Below, in pieces: positions 8,330 through 17,272 of a DNA stretch of 47,702 nucleotides (its first letter is position 1; every line of letters starts with the position of its first letter). Source of the stretch: an uncultured Planctomycetaceae bacterium (GTDB lineage: Bacteria > Planctomycetota > Planctomycetia > Gemmatales > Gemmataceae). The stretch covers positions 1 through 47,702 of the forward strand of contig CAJCCR010000122.1 of assembly GCA_903960945.1 (NCBI GenBank), in the 5' to 3' direction. The notes under the pieces are model-generated. The model ran no database searches. It was not told the origin of the DNA and saw nothing but the letters and a program-made list of their open reading frames with translations. The translations under genes and the position numbers were made by a program.

Positions 8330-11300
8330 ATGAGTTTGCCTGCTTTAAGTATTCGAAACCCTGTGTTTGCTGTCATGGTTTCTGCCGCAATGATAATTTT
8401 CGGATGGCTCGGCTATCAAGGTTTGGGGGTCAGCCAGTTTCCTGAAATTGATTTTCCCGTTGTTAGTATTGCGGTTACTAGAGAAGCAGCTTCGCCCGAT
8501 ATCATGGATGGGGATATTACTGATGTCGTTGAAGATGCAGTGGCTAGTGTGGAAGGTGTTGACTATATCATGTCCCGCAGCATGGAAGGCATTAGCCTTG
8601 TCACCGTTTATTTCAGGCTTGAAAGAAATATTGATGTTGCAATGCAGGATGTTCAAAATGCGGTGAGTGCTGCCAGGCGAAGGCTGCCAGTCGATATTGA
8701 TCCCCCAGTGATAACCAAAGTTAACCCTAATAATCTTCCTGTGATGTGGCTGACATTATCGGGGAGCGCCCCTTTGCATCGAATCAGTGATTTTGCGGAG
8801 AAAGAGCTCAAGCAAGAAATTGCTGCAATTGCTGAAGTTGGTGGCGTTCAATTTGCGGGTTTGCAGGCACGATCCATCCGAATCTGGGTTGATCGAGATA
8901 AGCTTACAAGTTTCAATCTTGCTGCGGATGATGTCAGGCAGGCAATTCTGAAACAACATGCAGAAATGCCTGCAGGGTATATTCAAAGCAAAATGGTGGA
9001 GTTTAATCTTCGCACCATGGGCGAAGCTTATTCTGTAAATGAATTTCGAAAGCTTTTGGTTACGCAAAGAGATGGGCAGCATATTCTTCTTGAAGATCTC
9101 GCGGTGGTTGAAGATGGAATGGAAGACCGAAGGAGCTTGGCTAGATTTAATCGCATGCCTGCAATTGCAGTTGGAATTCGAAAAGCAATTGGCGGGAATT
9201 TAGTTGGTTTGTGTGAAAATGTAAGGAAGGAGTTGCCTCGGTTGCGAAAAATGCTGCCTCCTGGTGTAGAGCTTAATGTACCTGTCGATTCTTCGGTTTT
9301 TGTAAGGGAAAACATAGATGAATTAAAACTAACCTTAATGCTCGGTGTGCTTTTTACAGGGGTTGTTTGTTATTTGTTTCTTGGTTCGATTGGCACAACC
9401 GTGAATATTTGCCTTTCCATTCCAACATCCCTGATTGGAACCTTCTTCTTTATCAATTACGGGGTGAAGTTTTTTGGTTGGCCTCCTTTTACCATCAATT
9501 TAATGACCCTTCTTGGCCTTTCTCTTTCTGTTGGTGTTGTAGTTGATGATGCAATCTTGGTGCTTGAAAATATTTACAGGCTTAGGGAAAAAGGGTTGTC
9601 TATGATCGATGCTGCCTTACAGGGAGCAAACGAAATTAGCTTTGCAGCCATGGCTTCCACCTTTTCCATTGCTGCTATTTTTCTCCCCGTTGCTTTCATG
9701 TCGGGAACCATTGGTAGATTTTTCTTTCAGTTTGGCGTCACAGTTAGTGTTGCTGTTATTCTTTCGCTTGTATGTGCTTTAACCCTCACACCTATGCTAA
9801 GTGCTTTTTTTCTCAAGCTTGCTCATGAGGAAGAAAAGGCCCCGCGCCCAATTCATATCATCCTTGTTTTGTTGATCAGTTTGATGATCCAAATCCCTTT
9901 ATTGATTTTAAAGTTTTATGCAGCGACCGGTTCTATGCTTCAATCTTATTGTTGGCCCGTCAAGTTCTTCTTTAAATACCTTGCAGAATCCTTTCCCATG
10001 TTTCTTGACCCTTTTCAGTTTCTATCTGGAAAACAAGCCTGGATGGCTTTTTCCTTAGAAGTTGTTATCGAGGTTTTGGTTCTTGTTTTGTTTATACGCT
10101 ATTTTAAATTGGGGCTCTGGGCTGTTCAATTTTATATTTTAAAACCATTATTTCTGACGCCCACCGACTGGGCTTTGAATCTTACAACATCTGCTTATGC
10201 CAGGTTGTTGGGGTACTCACTTAAACATACCAATCTTGTTCTCGTGCTTGGGGTTTTCATAGCCTTGGCAACTGGCCTTTTTCTGGGAATTGGAATTTTA
10301 GGTCAGGAACTTGTTCCTAGCGAAGACCAGAGCAGATTACTAGTTCATGTGGTTGCCCCGGTTGGTGCTAGTATTGATGAAATCGGAAATTTGCTTGGCC
10401 GCTGCGAGACTATACTTTCAGATCGGGATGAAGTGGCAGGTATTATGACTGCAGTTGCAACCGAATCAGGCTTGTTGATGAATGAAGCTGATATTTTTGT
10501 CCAACTTGTTCCACGATCTGATCGCTCGTTGACTCAGCAGCAACTTGGCCCTTTAATCCGAAAAGAACTCATGCAAGTTGAAGATGTACGAGTTGTAGTT
10601 CGAGATCAATCGACCGAAGGTTTTACCCCTCAGCGTGGTGATCCTATAGATTTTTCCATTCAAGGAGACTGGAAAATTCTACCTGATATAGGCCGTAAAA
10701 TTGTTGATTCGATGAATCATTCTTTGACCAAAAATAACCTCCCTTTACTTACCGATGTTGATATGGATTATAGGCCCGGTATGCCTGAAGTTCAGGTTAC
10801 TCCCGATCGTGAAAAACTTGCATTATTGGGCATGCCTGTTTCTCGCCTTGCTGAAAGTATTAGCCTTCTTGTTGGGGGTGAACGCGTTGGAAGATTTACT
10901 GATAAGGGCAGGCGTTATGATGTCCGTGTCCGTTTCCAAGAACAAGAACGAACCTCACCAGAAAATCTTCTTCTTATGACTCTTAGAGCGGGTGATAACA
11001 AGCTTGTCACTGTTGAAGATGTCGTGCAGGAACTCAAAACTGTTTCAACTCTGCCAGTCATCAACCGTTATAATCATCAACGTAAAATCGAGATTACTGC
11101 TAACACTTCTGAAGGTGTTTCTCAAGGCGAAGCAATTGCAAAATGTAAAGAACTTGCTACAGGCCTGCTTCCTGAAAATGTAACTCTAGTTGAATTAGGT
11201 AATGCGAGTGCGCTTAAAGAAACAATGACAAGCCTTATGTTTGCCTTGATGTTGGGCATTGTTATTGCTTACATGATTTTAGGAATTCAATTTAATTCAT

Positions 11301-11764
11301 TTATCCATCCATTTACCGTTATTCTTGCAATGCCATTTGCGGTCACAGGCGCATTGATCACACTTTGGCTGACAGGTGATACATTAAACATGATGAGTAT
11401 GATTGGATTTATTCTTCTTATGGGTTTGGTAAAAAAGAATTCGATTATTCTTGTTGATTACACCAATCAATTAAGAGAGCAGGGGATGGGCGTGGAGGAA
11501 GCTTTGGTTAAAGCCTGCCCTGTTCGATTGAGGCCTATTCTTATGACATCGATCGCAACAATAGCGGGTGCTATACCTGCAGCTTTTGGTGTCGGGCCTG
11601 GAGCTGAAACCAGGGCTCCAATGGCGCGTGCTATTATTGGTGGTATTTTGTTTTCGACTGTTGTAACTTTGTTTCTTGTTCCTGCTTTTTATCTTTTTGC
11701 TGAACGATGGCGCAGTTTCGCCAGCTTTCTTGCAAGGGTTGAGGATGCCCCCAATCCAAAATAA
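8330..11764 (+). CDS. RND-family efflux permease, second of two, with an enlarged central insertion
   Basis: This is a 1144-residue RND pump related to its upstream neighbour; both begin with a similar LSIRNPVFAVM segment. I chose ATG 8330 because the protein then begins like its paralogue (MSLPALSIRNPVFAV against MTLSDLSIKNPVFAV) and GAGG lies upstream; the frame is open to 8240 inside the previous gene. The relay residues are intact: Asp406-Asp407 in VGVVVDDAILVLEN and Lys1035-Lys1036 in LVKKNSIILVD. The region between the halves (about residues 500-630) is roughly 90 residues longer than in AcrB and contains at least two added hydrophobic segments. Two pumps behind one adaptor recall MdtABC, where MdtB and MdtC form a heterotrimer; that arrangement is inferred here. 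Confidence 0.93.
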   Translation: MSLPALSIRNPVFAVMVSAAMIIFGWLGYQGLGVSQFPEIDFPVVSIAVTREAASPDIMDGDITDVVEDAVASVEGVDYIMSRSMEGISLVTVYFRLERNIDVAMQDVQNAVSAARRRLPVDIDPPVITKVNPNNLPVMWLTLSGSAPLHRISDFAEKELKQEIAAIAEVGGVQFAGLQARSIRIWVDRDKLTSFNLAADDVRQAILKQHAEMPAGYIQSKMVEFNLRTMGEAYSVNEFRKLLVTQRDGQHILLEDLAVVEDGMEDRRSLARFNRMPAIAVGIRKAIGGNLVGLCENVRKELPRLRKMLPPGVELNVPVDSSVFVRENIDELKLTLMLGVLFTGVVCYLFLGSIGTTVNICLSIPTSLIGTFFFINYGVKFFGWPPFTINLMTLLGLSLSVGVVVDDAILVLENIYRLREKGLSMIDAALQGANEISFAAMASTFSIAAIFLPVAFMSGTIGRFFFQFGVTVSVAVILSLVCALTLTPMLSAFFLKLAHEEEKAPRPIHIILVLLISLMIQIPLLILKFYAATGSMLQSYCWPVKFFFKYLAESFPMFLDPFQFLSGKQAWMAFSLEVVIEVLVLVLFIRYFKLGLWAVQFYILKPLFLTPTDWALNLTTSAYARLLGYSLKHTNLVLVLGVFIALATGLFLGIGILGQELVPSEDQSRLLVHVVAPVGASIDEIGNLLGRCETILSDRDEVAGIMTAVATESGLLMNEADIFVQLVPRSDRSLTQQQLGPLIRKELMQVEDVRVVVRDQSTEGFTPQRGDPIDFSIQGDWKILPDIGRKIVDSMNHSLTKNNLPLLTDVDMDYRPGMPEVQVTPDREKLALLGMPVSRLAESISLLVGGERVGRFTDKGRRYDVRVRFQEQERTSPENLLLMTLRAGDNKLVTVEDVVQELKTVSTLPVINRYNHQRKIEITANTSEGVSQGEAIAKCKELATGLLPENVTLVELGNASALKETMTSLMFALMLGIVIAYMILGIQFNSFIHPFTVILAMPFAVTGALITLWLTGDTLNMMSMIGFILLMGLVKKNSIILVDYTNQLREQGMGVEEALVKACPVRLRPILMTSIATIAGAIPAAFGVGPGAETRAPMARAIIGGILFSTVVTLFLVPAFYLFAERWRSFASFLARVEDAPNPK

Positions 11765-11784
11765 TTCTTACGAGCATTCTTTTC

Positions 11785-13167
11785 ATGGATGAAATAAATT
11801 TGGTAACGATTACATTTCATGAAGGAACTCTTGTAGTTAATGGTTTATCCCAGGATTTAACCCAAAGCCTTCCTTTTCTTTTGCCCGATCCAAGAACCAA
11901 AAATTTCCGGTGTGAGGCCATCTATTACAGGGCCCTTATTCAAGGCTTGGTTTCACTTAAAATTGGTTTTAAAGATTCTGCTAAGCTTTATCAAAATCAG
12001 GAGTGGGTGACGAAAGATGTTCGTCAGCCGTTCCCTTATCAGTTAGAAGCTCTTGAATCTTGGTGGAGTAAAAAATCCCGAGGGGTTGTTGTTTTGCCCA
12101 CGGGCACAGGTAAAACATTCCTTGCAGTTTTAGCTATTATTCGAATGCAGCGCCCCACCTTGGTTGTAACCCCTACTATTGATTTGATGAATCAGTGGCA
12201 TTCAGTTCTATCCACTTCATTAGGGGTACCTGTTGGGATGATGGGGGGTGGAACTCACGAAGTTCATGACGTTACCGTTACCACTTATGATTCCGCTCAT
12301 ATTCATTTGGCAAAGTGGGGCAATAAATTCGGCTTTTTAGTTTTTGATGAATGTCATCATTTGCCTGGCTCGGTTTATTCGAATATCGCATTAGGTTCGA
12401 TTGCGCCATTCCGTTTGGGGCTTACAGCAACCCCCGAAAGAACCGATGGAAACGAAACAATGCTTGAGCATTTGATAGGCCCCTTTGTTTTCCGAAAAGA
12501 AATTGGAGAACTCGCAGGTAGTTATTTAGCTAGTTATGAATCAGAAATCATTCATGTAGATCTTTCCCCTGATGAAAAAATTGATTACGAAAATGCAAGA
12601 AAGTTGTATCGTGATTACCTTATAAAAAGGGGGATCAGCCTTAGAGATCCTAGTGGCTGGCAGCGGTTTCTTGCGGAAAGTTCACGCTTTCAAGAAGCGA
12701 AAAAAGCCTACGATGCTTTCAGGCTGCAAAAGAAAATAGCGTTGCATTCAAAAGCAAAAATTGATGTCTTGGAAAACCTCCTTCTTAAGCATGCGAATGA
12801 TCCCTGTATTATTTTTGCAGGCGATAACACGATGGTTTATGCGATTTCCAGGAGGTTCCTTATCCCTGCTGTTACCCATGAAACCAAGGCTAAAGAGCGA
12901 AAGCAAACCTTAGATAAATTTAAGTCTGGGGAATATCTTGCGGTCGTTACCAATAAGGTTCTTAACGAAGGGGTTGATGTTCCTAGTGCTGGCGTTGGCA
13001 TTGTGCTTTCAGGTTCCGGAACCGTGCGTGAGCATGTTCAGCGATTGGGCAGAATCTTAAGAAAGTATAAAGATAAACGCGCCATTCTTTACGAAGTAAT
13101 TAGCAGGAACACCAGTGAAGAATTGACTAGCAAAAAGCGTAGGGAGCATGATGCTTACAGGAAATAA
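11785..13167 (+). CDS. XPB/Rad25-like superfamily 2 DNA helicase
   Basis: This 460-residue helicase has an N-terminal region of about 85 residues, then both RecA-like lobes. Walker A is LPTGTGKT (104-111), motif II is DECHH (188-192), motif III is LTATPERTDG, and motif VI is VREHVQRLGRILRK. DECHH combined with RLGLTATPERTDG and the REHVQRLGRILR form of motif VI points to the XPB branch rather than RecG or RecQ. The stop overlaps the next gene, a Bax1-like nuclease, by 20 bases. In archaea XPB and Bax1 form a helicase-nuclease complex linked to nucleotide excision repair, so a similar role in DNA damage processing is inferred. It starts 20 bases after the RND operon and may be co-transcribed with it, although the functions differ. 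Confidence 0.9.
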   Translation: MDEINLVTITFHEGTLVVNGLSQDLTQSLPFLLPDPRTKNFRCEAIYYRALIQGLVSLKIGFKDSAKLYQNQEWVTKDVRQPFPYQLEALESWWSKKSRGVVVLPTGTGKTFLAVLAIIRMQRPTLVVTPTIDLMNQWHSVLSTSLGVPVGMMGGGTHEVHDVTVTTYDSAHIHLAKWGNKFGFLVFDECHHLPGSVYSNIALGSIAPFRLGLTATPERTDGNETMLEHLIGPFVFRKEIGELAGSYLASYESEIIHVDLSPDEKIDYENARKLYRDYLIKRGISLRDPSGWQRFLAESSRFQEAKKAYDAFRLQKKIALHSKAKIDVLENLLLKHANDPCIIFAGDNTMVYAISRRFLIPAVTHETKAKERKQTLDKFKSGEYLAVVTNKVLNEGVDVPSAGVGIVLSGSGTVREHVQRLGRILRKYKDKRAILYEVISRNTSEELTSKKRREHDAYRK

Positions 13168-14359
13168 ATTGCTTGCGAAAAACTACAGGGGGAGACTTCT
13201 GGTCAGTTACCTTGATCCTTCCGATTCCAGATGGGGTACGGTTGCAGAGTGGATTTTATCCAAGGGTAAGGATCTTTTGGGGCAATCAAGAAGTTTATTT
13301 GAGGAAGAAATAAATGAGTATCCCGGTTCACTTCCCGATGCTTTGGTGTTTGCAGGGTTGGTTAAAGTTTTTTCGGACAACTGTAGTTTTGAACAATCCA
13401 CAGAATTTGATGCGATAAAAATCAGGGAACTTGTTTTCTCGTTAGCTTCAAATTTCAAGCAGGAAGGAAAGTTATCTTCCGATATCGAAGTTCGTAAAAA
13501 CATTTTTGAGCTTGTAGGGAAACAAACTGATGTTGATCCAAATCTCATCGATGCTTTGTTGTATTCCGATCTTGAATCAGAAAATAAACTTTTAGCAATA
13601 CCCAAGGTCAATGCCCAGAATCTAATGCATAGGTATAATCTTTCGCTTGCCCAAGGGGCATTGCTTAACTCGTTGAATATTGTTGTAAAATTGCCTTCAT
13701 CGACTCCTCCAGCAAGGCTAAGGCAGTTAACACGATGGCTTAAGTTTCAGCGATTGTTGTGCGCAGTGGATAAAAATAAAGCAGATGGATTGACCCTGCA
13801 GATTGATGGTCCATTAAGTCTTTTTCGAACAACCCAGAAATATGGTTTTCAAATAGCCTTGTTTCTGCCTGCTCTTTTATTGTGCCCGGAATTTGAATTA
13901 GAAGCTGAATTGCTCTGGGGCAAAACTAAGAAACCCTGCAAATTCCAAATTACCAGCAATGATGGATTGGTTACCCATTACGCAGATTCTGGCATGTACC
14001 GCCCACCGGAAAACGATGCATTTCTTCTTTTGTTCAAAAAAAGAATCGATGAATGGGATATATCGGATACTATTTCCGACCTTGATTATTCTGATGATTT
14101 ACTAATCCCAGATTTTGTTCTTAAAAGGAAAACAGATCAAAAAATTGTTGGGCTAGAAATTCTTTGGAACTGGAACACTGTCATGGTTGAACGAAGAATC
14201 AAAGACATGGAAAAGCTTAAACTTCAAAAGTATGTGCTTGCTGTAGCTGATAAAGGTAATTTGGGAAAAGAGAAACTAGCACAAATACCTAAGTCGGTTT
14301 ATTTGTTTAAATCTTCTCCGCTGCCTCAGGAAATCGAGAAAATAATTAACGCGTTTTGA
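13148..14359 (+). CDS. DUF790/Bax1-like nuclease, partner of the XPB-like helicase
   Basis: This 403-residue protein resembles DUF790, the family of archaeal Bax1. The N-terminal region LLAKNYRGRLLVSYLDPSD follows the family's opening pattern. The C-terminal part has a PD-(D/E)XK-like arrangement, with IPDF (Asp322) followed by LEILWNW (Glu337) in place of the usual ExK. Bax1 proteins are structure-specific DNA endonucleases that bind XPB. The gene starts inside the helicase gene (20-base overlap, with AGGGAG just before the two adjacent ATGs), so the two products are probably made together. It ends 3 bases from the convergent trpE stop. Family assignment is by motif and gene context, and catalytic activity is inferred. 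Confidence 0.82.
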   Translation: MMLTGNKLLAKNYRGRLLVSYLDPSDSRWGTVAEWILSKGKDLLGQSRSLFEEEINEYPGSLPDALVFAGLVKVFSDNCSFEQSTEFDAIKIRELVFSLASNFKQEGKLSSDIEVRKNIFELVGKQTDVDPNLIDALLYSDLESENKLLAIPKVNAQNLMHRYNLSLAQGALLNSLNIVVKLPSSTPPARLRQLTRWLKFQRLLCAVDKNKADGLTLQIDGPLSLFRTTQKYGFQIALFLPALLLCPEFELEAELLWGKTKKPCKFQITSNDGLVTHYADSGMYRPPENDAFLLLFKKRIDEWDISDTISDLDYSDDLLIPDFVLKRKTDQKIVGLEILWNWNTVMVERRIKDMEKLKLQKYVLAVADKGNLGKEKLAQIPKSVYLFKSSPLPQEIEKIINAF

Positions 14360-14362
14360 TCT

Positions 14363-15868
14363 TTAAAGTTGTTTCTCTGCGATCTCCAGAGCCCGGAGTA
14401 ATCCTTTTGCTTTGTTGAGTGTTTCTTCATATTCCTTGGCAGGGTCACTATCTGCAACAACGCCTGCCCCAGCTTGAAGATAGGCTTTTTGGCCTACTAA
14501 AACCATTGTTCTAAGCGCGATGCAGGTGTCCATGTTCCCTGAAAAATCAATGTATCCAACGGCCCCGCCATAGGGGCCTCTTTTGTGAGGTTCCAAATCG
14601 TCGATGATTTCCATTGCTCTTACTTTGGGGGCTCCACTCAGTGTTCCTGCAGGTAGGCATGACTTTAATGCATCTAGTGCAGTCATTTCCTTTTTTAGTG
14701 TACCTTCCACCGTGCTACATAAATGCATGACATGGCTGTATTTTTCAACAGTCATTACATCAGATATTTGAACTGTGCCAAACTCTGCGATTCTACCTAC
14801 ATCATTTCTGCCCAAATCTACAAGCATGATGTGTTCTGCTCTTTCTTTGGGATCTGATATGAGGTCTTGTGCAAGAATCTTATCTTCTTCTTCGTTTTTG
14901 CCCCTGGGCCTTGTTCCTGCAAGGGGGCGTATGGTCACATGGCGTTCTTCCACCCTGACCATGATTTCTGGTGAACTTCCTATGAGGCAAAGTTCATCAA
15001 AGCGAAGGAAGAAAAGGAATGGGCTTGGGTTTACTACTCTGAGAGTGCGGTAGATGTCAAAGGGCTTTGCTTTGGTTTCTGTTTCGAGTCGCTGGCTTAA
15101 TACGATTTGGAATATATCGCCTGCATTAATGTATTCCTTGCATTTATCCACAGCTTTTTCAAAAGATTCTTTGGTAAAGTTAGATTTGTATGGTTGGGAG
15201 ACTTTTCCCTCTGGTTGTATGTCTGTGATTTTTAATGTGCACTGGTTGTTTTGAAGTTGATGTACGATTGCATCGATTTTGTCGCATGCAGTCTTATAGG
15301 AAAGCTCTTTATCATTATCTGTTATGTGCGCATGCACAACTACAGCGATAGTCTTGTTGATATGATCAAAAATCACCATGTGGTCATAAAAACCAAAGCA
15401 TAAATCCGGGAGGTTTCTGTCGTCTGGTGGAGTATTTGGCAGATCTTCTACATATCGGACTGTGTCGTAACCGGTAAAACCAACTGCGCCCCCACAAAAA
15501 CGTGGTAAACCTGCAATATGTGGTGAACGATATTTGTTGATGTATTCCTGTAAAAGCGCAATAGGGTCATTATGCTCTGAAATACTTTGAATAAAAGTTC
15601 CGGATTGAGTGGGATTTCGTGTTTCGATTGTGACTGTTTTCTTTTTAACACTGAATCTTAAAAACGGATCTGTACCAAGAAAACTATAGCGGCCTACTTT
15701 TTCGCCACCTACAACGCTTTCAAATAGAAAAGACCATCTATCTTGGGATAACTTGCAGTAGGCACTTACAGGGGTAAGGGTATCTCCTGTTAATTGCCTG
15801 AATACCGGCACCATGCTATTGCTTTTTGCATGTTCCAGAAATGTTTCGATGTTTGGCCGGTGTCCCAT
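14363..15868 (-). CDS. trpE: Anthranilate synthase component I
   Basis: The enzyme converts chorismate to anthranilate, the first step of tryptophan synthesis, using ammonia from a TrpG glutaminase. The 501-residue length fits. The chorismate-binding domain shows PLAGTRPRGKNEEED, then DLISDPKERAEHIMLVDLGR and LPAGTLSGAPKVRAMEIID. The N-terminal domain carries SFLFESVVGG, matching the LLES-type motif involved in tryptophan feedback inhibition. No trpG is adjacent, so the partner subunit must be encoded elsewhere. I saw no leader peptide or attenuator in the 175 bases upstream. Closely related aminodeoxychorismate synthase (PabB) is the alternative, but the LFES motif favours TrpE. Confidence 0.93.
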   Translation of the reverse strand: MGHRPNIETFLEHAKSNSMVPVFRQLTGDTLTPVSAYCKLSQDRWSFLFESVVGGEKVGRYSFLGTDPFLRFSVKKKTVTIETRNPTQSGTFIQSISEHNDPIALLQEYINKYRSPHIAGLPRFCGGAVGFTGYDTVRYVEDLPNTPPDDRNLPDLCFGFYDHMVIFDHINKTIAVVVHAHITDNDKELSYKTACDKIDAIVHQLQNNQCTLKITDIQPEGKVSQPYKSNFTKESFEKAVDKCKEYINAGDIFQIVLSQRLETETKAKPFDIYRTLRVVNPSPFLFFLRFDELCLIGSSPEIMVRVEERHVTIRPLAGTRPRGKNEEEDKILAQDLISDPKERAEHIMLVDLGRNDVGRIAEFGTVQISDVMTVEKYSHVMHLCSTVEGTLKKEMTALDALKSCLPAGTLSGAPKVRAMEIIDDLEPHKRGPYGGAVGYIDFSGNMDTCIALRTMVLVGQKAYLQAGAGVVADSDPAKEYEETLNKAKGLLRALEIAEKQL

Positions 15869-16043
15869 GGGATTTATTCTTTGCTAGGTTAAAACAAATT
15901 TTTATACCTGTAAGCCGTACTCCATACCACTTATTTTAAAAATAATCGGTCATGAAATCATCGTTGATACTTGACCTACTGATATTTGCTTGCATATTTA
16001 TATATAATTATTCTATGAGTTCAGAGGGGTATTTGGAATTCCG

Positions 16044-16430
16044 ATGCATTGTTATGGCTGTAATACTTCAGTATCAAAAGAACAAGAACGCTGCGGTTCG
16101 TGTGGGTTTCCGTTGAAAATTGTATCGGAAAAATGTGATAATTTTGCAGATGTTGGGGCTGAATACCAAAACGAATGGCTGAAATATCAAGAAGACCTTA
16201 CCGCCAATGCTTCGAATATGAGTTTATTGCCTTTAATTGGCGTTTATTTTGGGATAAGGTGTATATTTCTTGGCAATGAGGGGTGCAAAAAAGCACGCAT
16301 TGTCAAAAAGAATGAGCTAGCAAACCGTTTTATTCATATTCGTAGGTTGGGTGTTTTTGGCTTAATAACAAATCTAATTTCGTTACTTTTCATAATTATT
16401 GGGGTGATTACCCTTATTCGAACCCCCTGA
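16044..16430 (+). CDS. Zinc-ribbon membrane protein of unknown function
   Basis: This 128-residue protein has an N-terminal zinc ribbon with cysteines at 3, 6, 17 and 20 (CYGC and CGSC). A polar stretch follows, then a hydrophobic segment (LLPLIGVYFGIRCIFLG), a basic linker and a clear membrane helix near the C-terminus (GLITNLISLLFIIIGVITLI). The likely topology puts the ribbon in the cytoplasm next to the membrane. Two further cysteines (in KCDNF and GNEGC) are not part of the ribbon. It is transcribed away from trpE and followed by 200 bases before the next gene. I recognise no family. Short zinc-ribbon-plus-helix proteins of this kind are common in bacteria. Confidence 0.75.
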   Translation: MHCYGCNTSVSKEQERCGSCGFPLKIVSEKCDNFADVGAEYQNEWLKYQEDLTANASNMSLLPLIGVYFGIRCIFLGNEGCKKARIVKKNELANRFIHIRRLGVFGLITNLISLLFIIIGVITLIRTP

Positions 16431-16522
16431 TTTTCTTTAAAAGTCATTCTTGCCTGTTTTTAACTACTATTCAAGCGGTCTATCCTAGCGCTTATTTAAA
16501 GTTCTTCTGCGATTTAGTGATT

Positions 16523-16547
16523 ACCTTAAAACGTTAAATTTTAAGGT
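16523..16547. promoter_or_regulatory. Perfect 9-bp inverted repeat between the zinc-ribbon and DUF3467 genes
   Basis: ACCTTAAAA (16523-16531) and TTTTAAGGT (16539-16547) are exact reverse complements around a 7-base loop. It lies 93 bases after the zinc-ribbon stop and about 83 bases before the DUF3467 gene start. No uridine run follows directly, so an operator or leader element is as likely as a terminator. Confidence 0.4.
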
Positions 16548-16630
16548 TCATCTGGTGTTTTTAACTAATAAAACTTACTATTAAATCATGTAGTATTTCG
16601 AAACGAAGGCAAAAACTCTAAAGGTGATTC

Positions 16631-17233
16631 ATGAGTTCGGAAGCAAATCCAGAACCTAATAAAGAGCCCGAAACCATAACTCAGGAAGTTAAATATTCCC
16701 AGGTGAGCGCAAGGGTTACAGAAAAAGTTTCCAGCGGTGTTTTTTCATCAGGCGCTTTATTGTTGAATGGTCAAAATGAGTTTATTTTAGATTTTCTACA
16801 AAGAATGGTTCAGCCACAAAGGGTGGTAGCTAGAGTTGTGATGAGTCCGCCCTCCCTTCTAAGTTTTTGCAATGCCCTTGAAGAAAATCTTTCGATGTTT
16901 CAGGCTAAATTTGGTGCACCTCAGCAATTACCACCCCCTCCACCAGGTTCGGTCCCATTGCCAATTGACGAGTTGTATGCACAATTGAAAATCGCAGATG
17001 AAATGCTGGAAGGTTCCTACAGCAATGCTGTGATGATAAGTCATAGCCCAAGTGATTTTGTTTTTGATTTTATTGCGACTTTTTATCCCAGAAGTGTGGT
17101 GTCTGCTCGGGTTTTTATGTCTGCATCACAAATTCCTCCTTTTCTCAATACCTTGAAAAAAGGGTTCCAGCAATTTAAAGATAAAATGAGTCCTCCCCCA
17201 GCTTCTGGCCAGAACTTGCCGCCACCTAATTAA
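16631..17233 (+). CDS. Tandem DUF3467-like protein with a proline-rich linker
   Basis: This 200-residue soluble protein has two copies of one module. Copy 1 spans about residues 36-93 (NEFILDF, then VVARVVMSPPSLLSF) and copy 2 about 126-183 (SDFVFDF, then VVSARVFMSASQIPPF). Each has the DUF3467 pattern: a strand, an E/D-F-x-x-DF core, a basic/aromatic turn, V-x-ARV-x-MS, and a final helix ending in F. A run of prolines (101-105) joins them, and the tail is again proline-rich. Known DUF3467 proteins are usually single modules of about 100 residues with no assigned biochemical role. AAAGGTGAT precedes the ATG. It lies 39 bases before hrpB on the same strand and may share its transcript. Confidence 0.75.
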   Translation: MSSEANPEPNKEPETITQEVKYSQVSARVTEKVSSGVFSSGALLLNGQNEFILDFLQRMVQPQRVVARVVMSPPSLLSFCNALEENLSMFQAKFGAPQQLPPPPPGSVPLPIDELYAQLKIADEMLEGSYSNAVMISHSPSDFVFDFIATFYPRSVVSARVFMSASQIPPFLNTLKKGFQQFKDKMSPPPASGQNLPPPN

Positions 17234-17272
17234 CATGATTGCTTTCAACAAAATAACTTTTGGTGTTTAAGC

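Noticed and set aside
13207-13611. 134-codon minus-strand frame in the DUF790 gene
   Set aside because: Ser/Thr-rich shadow of a conserved plus-strand gene, with no recognisable domain.
15971-16008. TTGACC and TATAAT upstream of the zinc-ribbon gene as a promoter
   Set aside because: The two boxes are 26 bases apart, too far for a standard sigma-70 promoter, and the region is so A/T-rich that a TATAAT match is expected by chance.
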